64,000 nt of DNA, taken from Lophium mytilinum (taxonomy: Eukaryota; Ascomycota; Dothideomycetes; Mytilinidiales; Mytilinidiaceae). The notes below the pieces were generated by a model. It was not told the origin of the DNA. It did not search any database and saw only the letters and a list, made by a program, of their open reading frames with translations. Both the position numbers and the translations under genes were made by a program. Each line of letters begins with the position of its first letter. The stretch's first letter is position 1. Location: positions 1,302,001-1,366,000 of the forward strand of contig MU004197.1 of the NCBI GenBank assembly GCA_010093605.1, read 5' to 3'. This document shows, piece after piece, positions 21,742-32,096 of the stretch.

Positions 21742-22704
21742 ATGGGTGAGGTACCAAAATCATACTCCAAAAAACGAAAGCGACCGGTCAAGCAAGACGA
21801 CCAAAAGCCTGAAAGCGAGAGCAAGCTCATGGTTGACTTGCTGGACCCTCAGAAAGACGGAAAGAAGACTACGATCGAATTGCTGCGTACTCCGACCACA
21901 GAAAAGCTTCTCAAAATTGGCGACTCCAGACCTCAATGGACTACCGATAACCATTTGACACTTCCTATGGCATCGATCGCTTTCCCGGGGGTCATGAGTT
22001 GTCTTAAGTACGGCAAATTGCCGAACCGACTCTACGAAGTAGATGATCCAGCAGAACTTGATAAGAGCGATCCGGATGTCGAATTCAAATCTAATCTGGA
22101 GACGCTCTTTGTTGATACCGCGCTCAAGGCGATCTACAGATTTGGGTACGCGTACAAGGACACAATAATCATGCGTATCGTTGTAGACTGCTTCCTTCAG
22201 CGATCGGAATACGGGCTTGGTCCTCTTTTTCATTATGCCATAGAACTGCATGACAGAGGATCGCATAAGGGTGGCGCTCTATCTACCCTTATGCTTTCGA
22301 TGATGATATTTGCTGGGAAAAAGTTGGTATTCAAGAACTGGAAATGGTTCTCGCCCAGCTTCAGTTACCTTGCGCACGCCATGGAGAAACTCCGAGATGA
22401 GGGTATATTGGAATTCGCTGTGCCACAGGATACAGTGGATTTACACAACTTCATCCTGGATGGTTGGTTCTACGGGGAAGATGAAGAGGCCGATCGTCTA
22501 GCTGCTTGTATGCTGGCCTACAGCGAGCGTTTTCACTACGCAGAAAAATTGGAGACTCCGGAATTCAGTGGTTTTCAAGATTGCGATGGATTCTTTGATG
22601 ATTTCGAAATTGATACCCGGCCCATCTATGATACCGACTCGGAGGAAGAAATCGATAACTATAGACCATCCAAAAAAAAGGCTGAACAAAAACGCCTCTT
22701 GTGA
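21742..22704 (+). CDS. BTB-like orphan family member 3 (320 aa)
   Basis: Single exon. A basic N-terminal tail (KKRKRPVK, a likely nuclear localisation signal) precedes a domain similar in order to its neighbours: a hydrophobic strand region, the segment GVMSCLKYGKLPNRLYEVDD in the place of the WDK turn, a helix with LKAIYRFGYAYKD, then VVDCFLQRSEYGLGP. The second half keeps the NWKWFSPSFSYLAHAM helix and a DLHNFILDGWFYGE block in place of the VLRDWC motif, ending in an acidic tail and a final basic patch. Similarity to members 1 and 2 is low and rests on the order of motifs. Function unknown. Confidence 0.65.
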   Translation: MGEVPKSYSKKRKRPVKQDDQKPESESKLMVDLLDPQKDGKKTTIELLRTPTTEKLLKIGDSRPQWTTDNHLTLPMASIAFPGVMSCLKYGKLPNRLYEVDDPAELDKSDPDVEFKSNLETLFVDTALKAIYRFGYAYKDTIIMRIVVDCFLQRSEYGLGPLFHYAIELHDRGSHKGGALSTLMLSMMIFAGKKLVFKNWKWFSPSFSYLAHAMEKLRDEGILEFAVPQDTVDLHNFILDGWFYGEDEEADRLAACMLAYSERFHYAEKLETPEFSGFQDCDGFFDDFEIDTRPIYDTDSEEEIDNYRPSKKKAEQKRLL

Positions 22705-23217
22705 TGACATAGCGACCGATGAAAACCAACGAAATGATCACAATACGAATAATAGCAAACCGAGCAAAGAGGGAAATCGGAAAAGCGGCCAGGAAGGCAC
22801 AAATGAGTTGAAGAGGGTACTGGAGCTGAGGTTCAAGAATAGAAAAGGCGAGGCTGGTTGACACTAGTCTCTGTCAGAAGACAAACAAGATCAGCGCCTT
22901 CAATCTAGCGATGTGGTTGAATGGAGAAGTGTCTATAACTCTAGACTGGAAAGGAGATCACATTAGATGATAGTGGATGAGCGGAGAGCAAATAGGAAAC
23001 TTCCTAGTACTTTCTTGAGACTACGACGTGATTCTTGATTTCTCGATCATCTTGTTTGCCTGCTTGAAACGAAAGCACAAACTCATAGTATGGTGATCAA
23101 ATAGAGCTTCAAGTTACAATCCCATCAGCAGCAGTTGCCACCCTCAAGCAATTCCATACGCTTAGCACGCAGCCAACCTCTCAACGTGCCGGCTTGGATT
23201 TGGCACGAGGTTAAAGC
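22705..23217. other. Intergenic 22705-23217
   Basis: An alternative frame stays open from inside member 3 to 22861, but it is unsupported. The rest is the promoter of member 4. Confidence 0.4.
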
Positions 23218-24498
23218 ATGGATAATTGTACTCACACCGATGTCGAGATGAAGGATATAGCAAGTGCGCAGAGTGGGAAGCGCAAGAAAAAGAAGCGCAG
23301 AGAGGTTACTCCGCCGTTGGTTCGATCGGAGGCAAAACCTGAACTGAAGAAAGAAGAAGACCTGAGCACCGAAGAGAGGGAATCGAGGAGAGCTAAGAAA
23401 GCGAGAACGGGTCCAATAATCCGCCGACATGAGCCAACACCAATTCGGGACAATGAAATCTACGTTACGGTGGTCGACGACAGAGCCGATACATTCTCGA
23501 CAGTTCTCACTACGATTGATTTCATGGACTTTCAGGATTTCAAAAAGAAGATAGTCATCTCGAAGAGCCGTATCATGGGCCATTCGAAAGAATGCAAAAG
23601 CTGCCCGGCCGTGCATTGGACTTTCAGATATGGAGAGGATGCGTATCACTCGTTTGTGTACTGGCTTGAAAAGAAGAAACTCCCGGAGCACCTGTACGAT
23701 ACGGGCATATTGACTGATTATATCTGGGATGATGAAATGGAGGACGTCGACAGAGAGTTGATCAACCTTTGGGATTGTGCGCGGGAATACAAGTTAGAAG
23801 GCCTTAAGCGCAATGTGCTAAAGTGTCTTCTTCGTCGAATGGAACGCGGGAGACCCTTATCCCGGGGTATCTGTTATTTCCAATTACGAGAATGGACCAT
23901 CAGAAATAGGATGGTCGTCTCACAAGACCCCTTGCGAGAGTTTCTTGTTCCCATGGTGTACTGGTACCGGAGAAAAATTCTGCCTCACGAGTGGAACATT
24001 ATCTCAAACAGGTTCAAATACCTCAAGTACAGGATGACTCAAGATGTGTGTAGGAGGGGGAAGCGGGAGAGGGACTTCGATTCCCCGCATCTTAAGAAAT
24101 CCTTGAGAGATGTTATTGTGGACAATTGGTTTGAGTGGAGCTGTGGCCGGGTTGATGGCATGTTCACTTGGACTGCCAACATTCTGGCCAACGACATGTA
24201 TGACTATATGAACTTGATAAATCATTTGCGGGAGAACAGGATTGTAGTCCTAAGGTTCCGTGGAGCCGAAGCAAGAGAGCAGTTGCGCAAGTATCCCCCA
24301 GAGAAAAATCGTAATGACGACGACGAAGAGAAAGCGGAGGACATGGAGACGGACGATGGAGATTGTCATTCTCAACCTCGAGCGCTCCAAGACCAAGTTG
24401 AAGAGAGAGGTATGAGCAAGGAAACTGATCAAGCGAGGGATTCTGGAAGCTCTTTCACGTTTACTCGAGCATTAGTGTTGCGGCCTAAGGCAGTCTGA
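23218..24498 (+). CDS. BTB-like orphan family member 4 (426 aa)
   Basis: Single exon and the longest of the family. Residues ~15-80 are basic with KRKKKKRR, a probable nuclear signal. The strand EIYVTVVDDRADTF around 80 corresponds to the first BTB strand of member 2. The body keeps the AYHSFVYWLEKKKLPEHLYD turn, the ELINLWDCAREYKLEGLKRN helix and VLKCLLRRMERG in the place of MNCFLxRF. The C-terminal half has WNIISNRFKYLKYRM and LRDVIVDNWFEW, the counterparts of the helices in member 3. An acidic tail (residues ~360-385) and a Ser/Arg-rich end follow. Motif order makes family membership likely; function is unknown. Confidence 0.7.
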   Translation: MDNCTHTDVEMKDIASAQSGKRKKKKRREVTPPLVRSEAKPELKKEEDLSTEERESRRAKKARTGPIIRRHEPTPIRDNEIYVTVVDDRADTFSTVLTTIDFMDFQDFKKKIVISKSRIMGHSKECKSCPAVHWTFRYGEDAYHSFVYWLEKKKLPEHLYDTGILTDYIWDDEMEDVDRELINLWDCAREYKLEGLKRNVLKCLLRRMERGRPLSRGICYFQLREWTIRNRMVVSQDPLREFLVPMVYWYRRKILPHEWNIISNRFKYLKYRMTQDVCRRGKRERDFDSPHLKKSLRDVIVDNWFEWSCGRVDGMFTWTANILANDMYDYMNLINHLRENRIVVLRFRGAEAREQLRKYPPEKNRNDDDEEKAEDMETDDGDCHSQPRALQDQVEERGMSKETDQARDSGSSFTFTRALVLRPKAV

Positions 24499-25643
24499 GC
24501 TGGAGATTCGGGGACAAGTCCGGGAGAGTCAACGCCATGCCTTTTAAAGGACTACTACATCCACAATACGAGGTCTAAGCGGGAGAACCCTTATGGGGCC
24601 TACAGATAAGATAGATTGTGTCCAAGACATCTGAATATTCTCCGGGGCGAGAAGAACACACTCCCGCTGCCTGTGATCTAGCCTCTCGTCGTGGCCATTC
24701 AAGATCCGTAGCCTCTTTTCTCTTAAGCTTACTCACACCAGGGACACCTCAAAATATGACATTTCCTGCAATTTCTGTCTATGCCATTCATATCTTTGCC
24801 GTATCCGCGTCAACAGGAGCGCCAGTTGCAGTAAGGAATTGACATATATATGCCTGATCATCACAGAGTCTCTTCGATCCCTTCAAGGCAGTGTTGAATA
24901 TACGAATGGACTTATCAGCTCACGGGTACAAATAGCCCAATGTATGAGAGTGACAAATAATATGTTCAAGCTAGAACTTTGATGCCAGCACATCCATCGC
25001 CACGTCTTTGCTTCAGTCATCACACCCACTGCAACCTCTCAACTAGCCGCAGACACAGTTTTGTAAATATATTTTCTCAACTCTCATGCACACCGCACGA
25101 TTAAGCCCTTTCATAATTCACCATACCCCAGGTAATCGAACGCAGATATTCGTACACTGCTTAGATCTCCACTTCCGAGAGTTGTCGCAGTAAAAGTCCT
25201 TACTATCAACTTTCGCAATTCAATCGCAGCGAAAACAGCGCGGAGAGTAGCATTTCGATGTTGGTTTGGTGATGGGTATCAAGAACAAAGGTTGGAGTTC
25301 GAATTTAAAGGGACAGGGCTGTCATAAGATCGAATGCTTCAATTAAGTCGTAGAAAAAAGAAAGGGTTCAGGGATAGACTTTTGTATTAATGATTAAAGA
25401 TTAAGGCAGGGTAAAAGGGAGAAGTCCAGTCGCCCAGACTCGCTATCAACCTACCCAAGCCGTGAAGCAAAACGCCAACGCCAACTCCGAAATGTCAAAC
25501 CCGTGATTCTAGCATAGTGTTTCGCTATGCCATCATCCTCTCCTTCACCAAGCCCATACACAATCCCTGGGTCTCACGCTTCCTCCTAAAGAGTTCATAG
25601 GAGGATGTTCTCAGACAAGGGCCTTGGCGTCCATGTCGCCGGA
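24499..25643. other. Intergenic 24499-25643
   Basis: About 1.1 kb, AT-rich in parts, with only short random frames. It includes the 3' flank of the micro-gene on the minus strand. Confidence 0.4.
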
Positions 25644-25763
25644 TTAAAAGGTACAGTTGCTGCACCTCGTGCTCTTGCAGCTGGCGCAGCAAATGTTCAC
25701 ACCGTTTTGATTCCCGGCGTACCCGCATTTGCAGCACTTCCACTTGTAGTTGGCGGCTGGCAT
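25644..25763 (-). CDS. 39-residue cysteine-rich zinc-ribbon micro-protein
   Basis: This small minus-strand frame reads from ATG 25763 to TAA 25644. It encodes eight cysteines in 39 residues. It opens with WKCCKCGY (a C-x2-C knuckle beside Trp), continues through NICCASCK and ends in RCSNC. The W-x-C-x2-C pattern and the paired C-x2-C knuckles fit very short zinc-ribbon or RanBP2-like proteins that I recall from filamentous ascomycete genomes. There is no signal peptide, so it is probably intracellular. A TATAAAAG box (25976-25983) and a long C/A-rich leader rich in CAAC and CACC precede the ATG, as for a strongly expressed fungal gene. A 109-residue frame overlapping it in another phase has no such features. 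A metallothionein is a less likely alternative because the cysteine spacing is ribbon-like. Confidence 0.7.
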   Translation of the reverse strand: MPAANYKWKCCKCGYAGNQNGVNICCASCKSTRCSNCTF

Positions 25764-25975
25764 TTTTTGATTTTCGTTTTAGTAGCAGTGGTGGTGGTGG
25801 TAGGACTAGTATATAGCTTAGTGGTGGTTTTTTGTTTATAGCTTTGACTTTCAAGGTTTGGAGCTGTGGCTGTTTCGACTGTTTTAGTGCTTTGGAGTTT
25901 GTATAGTGCTAATATTTGGATTTTGGTTGCAGATGTTGATTGTGGATGATGGAGAAAGAGGGTTCTGAACCTACT

Positions 25976-25983
25976 CTTTTATA
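25976..25983 (-). promoter_or_regulatory. TATA box of the zinc-ribbon micro-gene
   Basis: TATAAAAG on the minus strand, about 213 nt upstream of the ATG at 25763. It is followed by a purine-poor, C/A-rich untranslated leader typical of fungal mRNAs. Confidence 0.5.
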
Positions 25984-26359
25984 CCTGAAATTGGGAGAGG
26001 GAGGTGAGGTGGCTGTCCGCTGTTTGCACGACGCCAACGCTTGAGGAATACAGGTCGGTTCTTGACGTATCTCTACAGTGGTCCAGTAAGTGGAGTACAA
26101 GTAGCGTGACACGAACGACTAGCACTGTCAGAGCATTGGCTACGCGACACGTGGATGCACTGGCACTGTATGCTGGAGAGCGGCATTGGAGTGAAGAGAA
26201 ATCGTGAAGGCAGAACCTGAGCACTGCTACCAACGCAACTATACTGACGACCCTGGGCCATGCGATAAGTCCAGCGCAACAAATTCTCGAGCGCAAAGCA
26301 CTCATACCATCCTCCGAAGTAAGCCAGCCCACTTATCGAGGGCTTCGTATTCGGATCTC

Positions 26360-26908
26360 CTATTCCTGCTCGCCCTCCTTCTTGATATCGAGATTGTAGT
26401 CCGACAAGATACGCACCCCACACCCCTCTCCCTTATCTCTCTCCTTTCTTGCCTGCTCCATTCTCTCCCACATAGCCTGTAAACCCCCCTGCTCTTCGAT
26501 CCTCTTCCTCGCCTTCTCCTTCTCCTCTTCAGGTAGTGGCGGCGGCAACTCACTCTTATCTGGCTTCCACCACTGCACCTCCGGTACCTTCGTTCCATCC
26601 ACTCCACGAAAGCTATCTTCAGACTTCTGGTCAAAGGGAAAGCGGTCCTTCATCGCCTTGATGAGGCGTGGCGGGAATGGAATTGCGTCGGTGACCTCGC
26701 GGTCGGCGGAGAGCGAACGCATGATGCCATCATGGCCGAGGTGCCAGATACCCATAAGAGAAGGGCTATGTCGGAGGGTCCTGAGCTTTTTGCTGAGCTC
26801 TTGTTGGTCGGGAGGGAGGTCTGCATCCTTGATCGGGGTGGCGTTGGCCCAAGGGTTTGGAGGGGCGATGTCGTTATCGGGAGGGCTGGGGGCGGTCTCA
26901 GGAGCCAT
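26360..26908 (-). CDS. Conserved-looking hydrophilic protein (182 aa)
   Basis: Single exon. The N terminus is acidic and Pro-rich, with NPWANATPI. The centre contains a compact block, LMGIWHLGHDGIMRSLSADREV then FPPRLIKAMKDRFPF, that looks like a folded core. The C-terminal third is a highly charged helix rich in Glu, Lys and Arg (about residues 125-160), ending in ILSDYNLDIKKEGEQE. No membrane segment or signal peptide. I do not recognise the family. Cytosolic or nuclear location is inferred from composition. Confidence 0.6.
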   Translation of the reverse strand: MAPETAPSPPDNDIAPPNPWANATPIKDADLPPDQQELSKKLRTLRHSPSLMGIWHLGHDGIMRSLSADREVTDAIPFPPRLIKAMKDRFPFDQKSEDSFRGVDGTKVPEVQWWKPDKSELPPPLPEEEKEKARKRIEEQGGLQAMWERMEQARKERDKGEGCGVRILSDYNLDIKKEGEQE

Positions 26909-29221
26909 ACTTAGCAGACAGAAGGTTTTCTGACGGTGGAGATTGCAAAATGGAGGATGGTTGAGAAAGGCGAAACGTTCATCGATGCTGTCTTATATCA
27001 GAACGATTGTCAGCCGTGTCTGGGATACCTAGGGAAGCTACCTTTGTAACGGACCGGTCCACTGACTTAAAAGTCCTGATTGGCCCCTCGCACAAATACG
27101 TCTAGGGTCCCTTGGGGACAGTCTTGCCATTGGTCGGCCCATATCAAAACCCAGTCGGATTCTGTGGATGTTCAGCCAGGGTGTGATCCTGCCGACGACT
27201 AAGGCTGCTGCCGAGTCTGCCTCGCCGAAACGGGCACATGATCTTCTCAGAAGTGGCAAAAGTTTGTGTTTCGGATATAGAGATCTCCGGCACAGAGCTG
27301 CGAGGCCGAATGATAAGCTGATGGATAAGGTACTCGCGTCAGGTACGGAATGTAGTATGTCAGAATATTTGGCCTTGACTGGTGCAGTGGTGCTAATGAA
27401 TCAACGGATTCGAGTTTACATTGCAGTTGCATCAATATCTTGGAACTCGGAACTACCAGATGAGGTTCAAATGACGCCGGAAGGTGCGATATTGGCTCCG
27501 TAAGAATGAATGAATTCTCACTCTCCGGAAATTCAAATCAGTGATCGATTTGCTGTCAGTCGCCTAGCGTCAAAAGTACAACATGTACCAATTGTTGATG
27601 AGAGGTGTTTCAAGAATTGTGGCATGAAGTTCGCATTAGACCGTAAAGCCCGCGGTTTCAATGTTCTGGAGTGGGAATTGCTTCGATCCCAATGCTGCCC
27701 TAGCAAAGCGATCACGGTTGCACATGAGACGCATTTAGACTGCACAACCGTGGCGAGGGATGCGTCAAGCAACACGATGTCCGCTTGCAGCGACGGCATC
27801 GTAGCTGAGGCAGAGCCAGAGCCAGAGTCAGACTAGTTTCAAAGCTATGAGGGAAGGATTAATCCATGTCAAAGAGTCAAGCCCAAACCGACGTGAACCC
27901 ATTTCAAGATAATGAAAGATAGCAGACGAAAACATCGTTGGTTGTAATGCGAAAGCGTAGCATACGCCCAAAAGAAAAGAGCACAAACATACAACCAGAG
28001 AAAGAGCTTAACATGCAAGTGCCTTATACCAAAGCCCAGTTGCGTCCTTCAAGCACATAAAACATAAGCAACACGCAATGAGACCAAAGAAAACATCATG
28101 AAAGTCGTTGATCTCTTTTTTTGGAGGCCGGGGTTTCACAGTTAAACGTATGGGTTGCCGAAGCTTCGTATATCTTGAGCTTGTGTGGCTTTATTCTTCC
28201 TCGGAAGGCGTCGTTTCGTATCTCTCGTCTTGCAGTACGTTTTCGTATTCCGAACGGTTTTCATCGTCGGATTGCACTGCCGCTTCATTCTTATTTTCGT
28301 TCTCGTCCTCATCTTCATCATCGGATGGCGGAGTCCTACATCGTGGATCAGTCAGCATGAGCTCGTTGAAATGCTGCAAAATACATTGGTCTCGGAGATG
28401 TTGATCCAGCGCGAGGAGAGAAGACACCATTCAATTCCCAGGGTGGATCATGGTGAAACGGGATTATTTGATAGCATGGCACCAAATGGCACCTAAATGG
28501 GAAGCGGTACGGTTTTGGACCTCATCCCAATACGACGCTGGGATTGGAACTGCGTCGTAATCATCCAATTTCACTGTCATTTACTCCATCTATATGATGC
28601 AAAGAAAAAGAAACGGAATCTTCAACGACGAAGATTCCAAAGGGAGTATTTAATATTAACTCATCCCGAATGGTGATTACCTATGTATCCATGGTCCCTC
28701 GTAGTTCTCGTGATATATGCGCAATACAAAGCTGAGGAAAGGCGAAGAAACGGACCGGGTATCGAAATCGTTTATAAAGCACCAATAACGAGATCCCAGA
28801 TGACGTAACTGTTGGTGGCCGAATCCGAAAAACAACAATGACGATTCAGCGGTGCTGTGATCCAAATTGAAAAGGCCTCTCCAATGTAACCGTTCTTTCC
28901 CTCTTTCGATCAACATGGAAAATAGTAAATAGACCGCCAGGATAAGATCGCCGAGATCCCAGGTATGAAATGTCACTCTCCCGATTCCTATCCTTCCAAC
29001 GCAAGCGAGATTTTGCGGAAACGGTATGTATCCTGGCATCCTCCGATTGGACCTGGGGTGGAAGATCACAAGTGCTAGATGCACTTGACACGGGCAGAGA
29101 AGACAGAACCTGGGAGTAGTAGGCGGTAAAGAGCAATGTGACATCTTTTGACATTCGCAGGACAGGTCTAATTCCACGGAGAAACGGTAGAAGGGTTGGT
29201 GGAGTTCCACATCCAAGCTGG
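26909..29221. other. Long gene-poor gap 26909-29221
   Basis: About 2.3 kb without a supported gene. A minus-strand frame at 28430-28191 has a low-complexity acidic end (runs of Asp, Glu and Asn) and might be an exon, but I found no partner exon. Two overlapping minus-strand frames at 28677-29334 lie in the 3' flank of the half-zinc-cluster gene and look random. Confidence 0.4.
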
Positions 29222-30626
29222 TCAGGTATCCGGAAGAAAGCTATAACCTTCTTTAGAACTGCCAGGGCTCTGGTCCATTCCGTGGCTAGTGTGGAATGTT
29301 TCGAAGAAGGGATTATATTGAGAATTGAAACCATTACTCAACATTTGATTTTGAAAAACAAAAGGACTGGGAAAATTTCTTCTAGGGTAGCTAGAAGAAA
29401 AAGGGACTTCCATGGTTCCGTGGACACGCAAACCTTCCGTTCCATAGCTTGGATCATGCGTAATCGGTGAAGGTTGAGAATCCCAAGTACCATCCGGATG
29501 AGCGGGCAACAAAAAGGCAGCTTCTGGAAAAATGCCTGTATGAAATTCCTCATGGAACGAAGTGACGGGTGCCTGTACGTACATCTGTCCATTCGTTTCT
29601 GCGCCCAAGCTCGCATCATTTTTCAATGGCGTTTCAATGAGACCTTGCTCAGCCATATCTTCAGTTGCAGTAACGCGAACGCCCTGATGCATATCCGCGG
29701 GTGATGTATTTGGTGTTTGTGCAAGGCGTAACGGTTGCGAGTTTGACTGAGGATGATCGTCAATCTGGCCAGAGGCGGGAGATTTGAATTCAGGACCAGG
29801 TGTAGCTAATGGGTTTATTCTAATTGCCAGATGTCAGTAATATAAAGGTAAATATACTCCTCCGGTAAAGATACCTCTTCGTCTTCCTCTTATTTCGCCC
29901 TCCCGGTTTCACTGGCTGTGGTGTATCGTCATCAGTCTTATGCTGATGTGTACACTGCGAATAGTGTTAGCAAAGATGAATACATGTTTGAGGGTAGGGA
30001 ATTACTTTGCGTTTGTGCATCTTGCACGACTCGCATGCTCCATTTAGCCTCCGGCGTTTGTATTCTCCGCGTTCCCGCTCGTTCATTTGTCGCCGTCTTT
30101 TGCGTGTCGGAGCGCTACCATCGGACGTACGCCAAATCGAGACCATTTCCTCCATGGCGGGAACAAATTTATTAGAAGAGATGAGGCTGATGCTCGTCGG
30201 TACGTGTTTGGTAACCCTCCTATCGGCTGTTGGGTTTGGCATTGGCGGTGACGAGTCAGACTCTGGAGAGGTGACCGGCGAAGAATGGTCATCCGAGCTG
30301 GAAGCTGACGTGCTTCGATGTTCGACACCCGTCCTCCCTGTGAGCGTGGGAGTCTGGATGTTTAGCTTGTCGGCATAGTCACCAGCAGTGGCAGGACCCT
30401 CCGCGCCACCCTCCAGCTCAGTGGACAAAAAGTCTATTATAGCCCGAATTTTGCGCTGCGCATGGTTCTTTAGATTCGGGTAAGCTGTCCGCAGCTCATC
30501 GAAGAGCTCATCGGAGTCGGCAGATGGAGAAAATACGAGACCGGCGGAAGGATTGTTTGGGTCAACGCCAAATCTTCCATCGCGGTAAACCCGGTAATTG
30601 ACAGGCGATAAGTTGAGCCCAGCCAT
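29222..30626 (-). CDS. Putative transcription regulator with half zinc cluster
   Basis: Exons 30626-30006, 29954-29875 and 29819-29222 join in phase (introns of 51 and 55 nt) to give 432 aa. Residues 1-80 form a helical N-terminal region. A Ser/Pro-rich linker follows. A basic stretch with RKRRR and YKRRRLNG then leads into C-x2-C-x6-C (Cys198, Cys201, Cys208, with KMHKRK between), which is the first half of a Zn2Cys6 cluster. The third cysteine lies just after the first splice junction. The second three cysteines of a normal cluster are absent; instead there is another basic run, NKRKTKR. The C-terminal 200 residues are Gln/Ser/Pro-rich and may activate transcription. Nuclear location is expected; target genes are unknown. 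Confidence 0.75.
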
Positions 30627-32096
30627 CTTCCAAGAGTTTACCTAGGTGGCAGAAAAACAGCTGATACGCAAGAGTCACAGCATACCTCCCCTCAAACACT
30701 CGAATCACTTGGGCGGTGTAAGCTAACGAAGGCTGACGTTACGGAAGGCAAACTCACGTGGAATAGCTGCCAATGATAGATTGCAAAGGTCCAACAATAG
30801 GACATAAGTTTGTGGAAGCGATCGGTTGTATAAGATGCGATATGAAGTTTATTCGAAAGATGCAACACCGCACACAGGAAAAGTCTCGCCACGTGACCAC
30901 GATTGCTTTAGACCACCGCTTCACGACACCAATGATAATCCTAAAGTCTCCGAAACGACAAACCAAATCCAAAATACTCGTGAAGCCCAGAAGTCTACGA
31001 CACAAAGCTAAGAGAAGAAAAGAGGGGTGAGGTAGGGGGAGTAGTGATTACCAACTCGACGCACTCAACACGGTGAGGGTGCGAACCAGGCCGCAAGGCA
31101 ACAAGGCGGACTCGCATATTCGTAAGTAATTGCCCCAATTGGACACCGATAAGACGCTCCATGCACGAATCCTTCCCCAAGAGCGCTGACAGTGCCCCAT
31201 GACTTTCTGCAACTCATCCGACTGGATTTGCAGCTGCGAGCGTTGTTGCTCAGGCTCTCACCGTGCAGCTCGATTCATGCAGGCGTGCCCAAGTGTGCAA
31301 GGAGCCAACTCGTATTGAGGCACCGCAAAGCACTAGACGCTCCTGTATTTGAGCTTTTGCCCGATGAGGTAAAACGGTGAGAGGCTGACGGCACAGATAG
31401 TTGTTGATGTCGGAAAAGGTTTCTTCGTTCAACCACCGCGATACGCCGAATGGAGACCGCGCGCGGCAAGGTCGCAAAGGATCCTGCAGCTTTTCTCTTA
31501 AGGGGAATATCTGCTTCCGGGGCGTAATTGGACATGGATTGGAGGCCACAAAACTAAATGTGGTTGTTGTAGTAATGAACGACATTGGTTTGGGTTGGGC
31601 TTCCAAAATCGGAGCCCGATCCTTGGAAGATGTCCCGTCACGTGAGGACCACGTTCGATATCTTCATATACCCCCTAAGTCATACAAATCTACTAGCAAT
31701 GCTCTCCTTAAGAGTAACATGAAATCAGCTACATATGGCGGATTTCTGTTTGTTTCCTGTGTTCTGATCGACACGTGACCCTTTAGCTCACTGCTTTTGC
31801 TCACCCAACCTCATCCTGTCATTATCCTCAATTGCAGCGATCCCTAGGTGACTGAGAAGCAGTCGCTACTTAATACGTCTGGACATGCGCTCTGTGCGCA
31901 ATAGACCGAGACCGTCGGCGAGAGGATCAAAACCTGTTCTGAGTTTCACCGACATGAGCATCATCAATCTTAGCTCTCGAGGATGTCCTAACGTATCTTT
32001 CACGACTTCTCTTGAGCTAGAATTGGGAGGACACATCCCCGAGATGGACTTTTCCCGCAAGTCAGGGTTCTTTTTCCACTACAAGGCAACCAACTT
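30627..32096. other. Intergenic 30627-32096
   Basis: Promoter side of the half-zinc-cluster gene and 3' flank of the DUF7580 gene. Several frames of 60-125 codons occur on both strands, but none has domain or splice support. Confidence 0.4.

Noticed and set aside
25525-25854. 109-codon minus-strand frame over the zinc-ribbon micro-gene
   Set aside because: It is in another phase; the cysteine-rich 39-codon frame with ATG and promoter fits far better.
28191-28430. Acidic 79-codon minus-strand frame
   Set aside because: Low-complexity Asp/Glu/Asn run may be coding, but no other exon or domain was found to support a gene.
28677-29334. Two overlapping minus-strand frames downstream of the half-zinc-cluster gene
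   Set aside because: They overlap each other in different phases and follow a natural stop codon; more likely 3' untranslated sequence.
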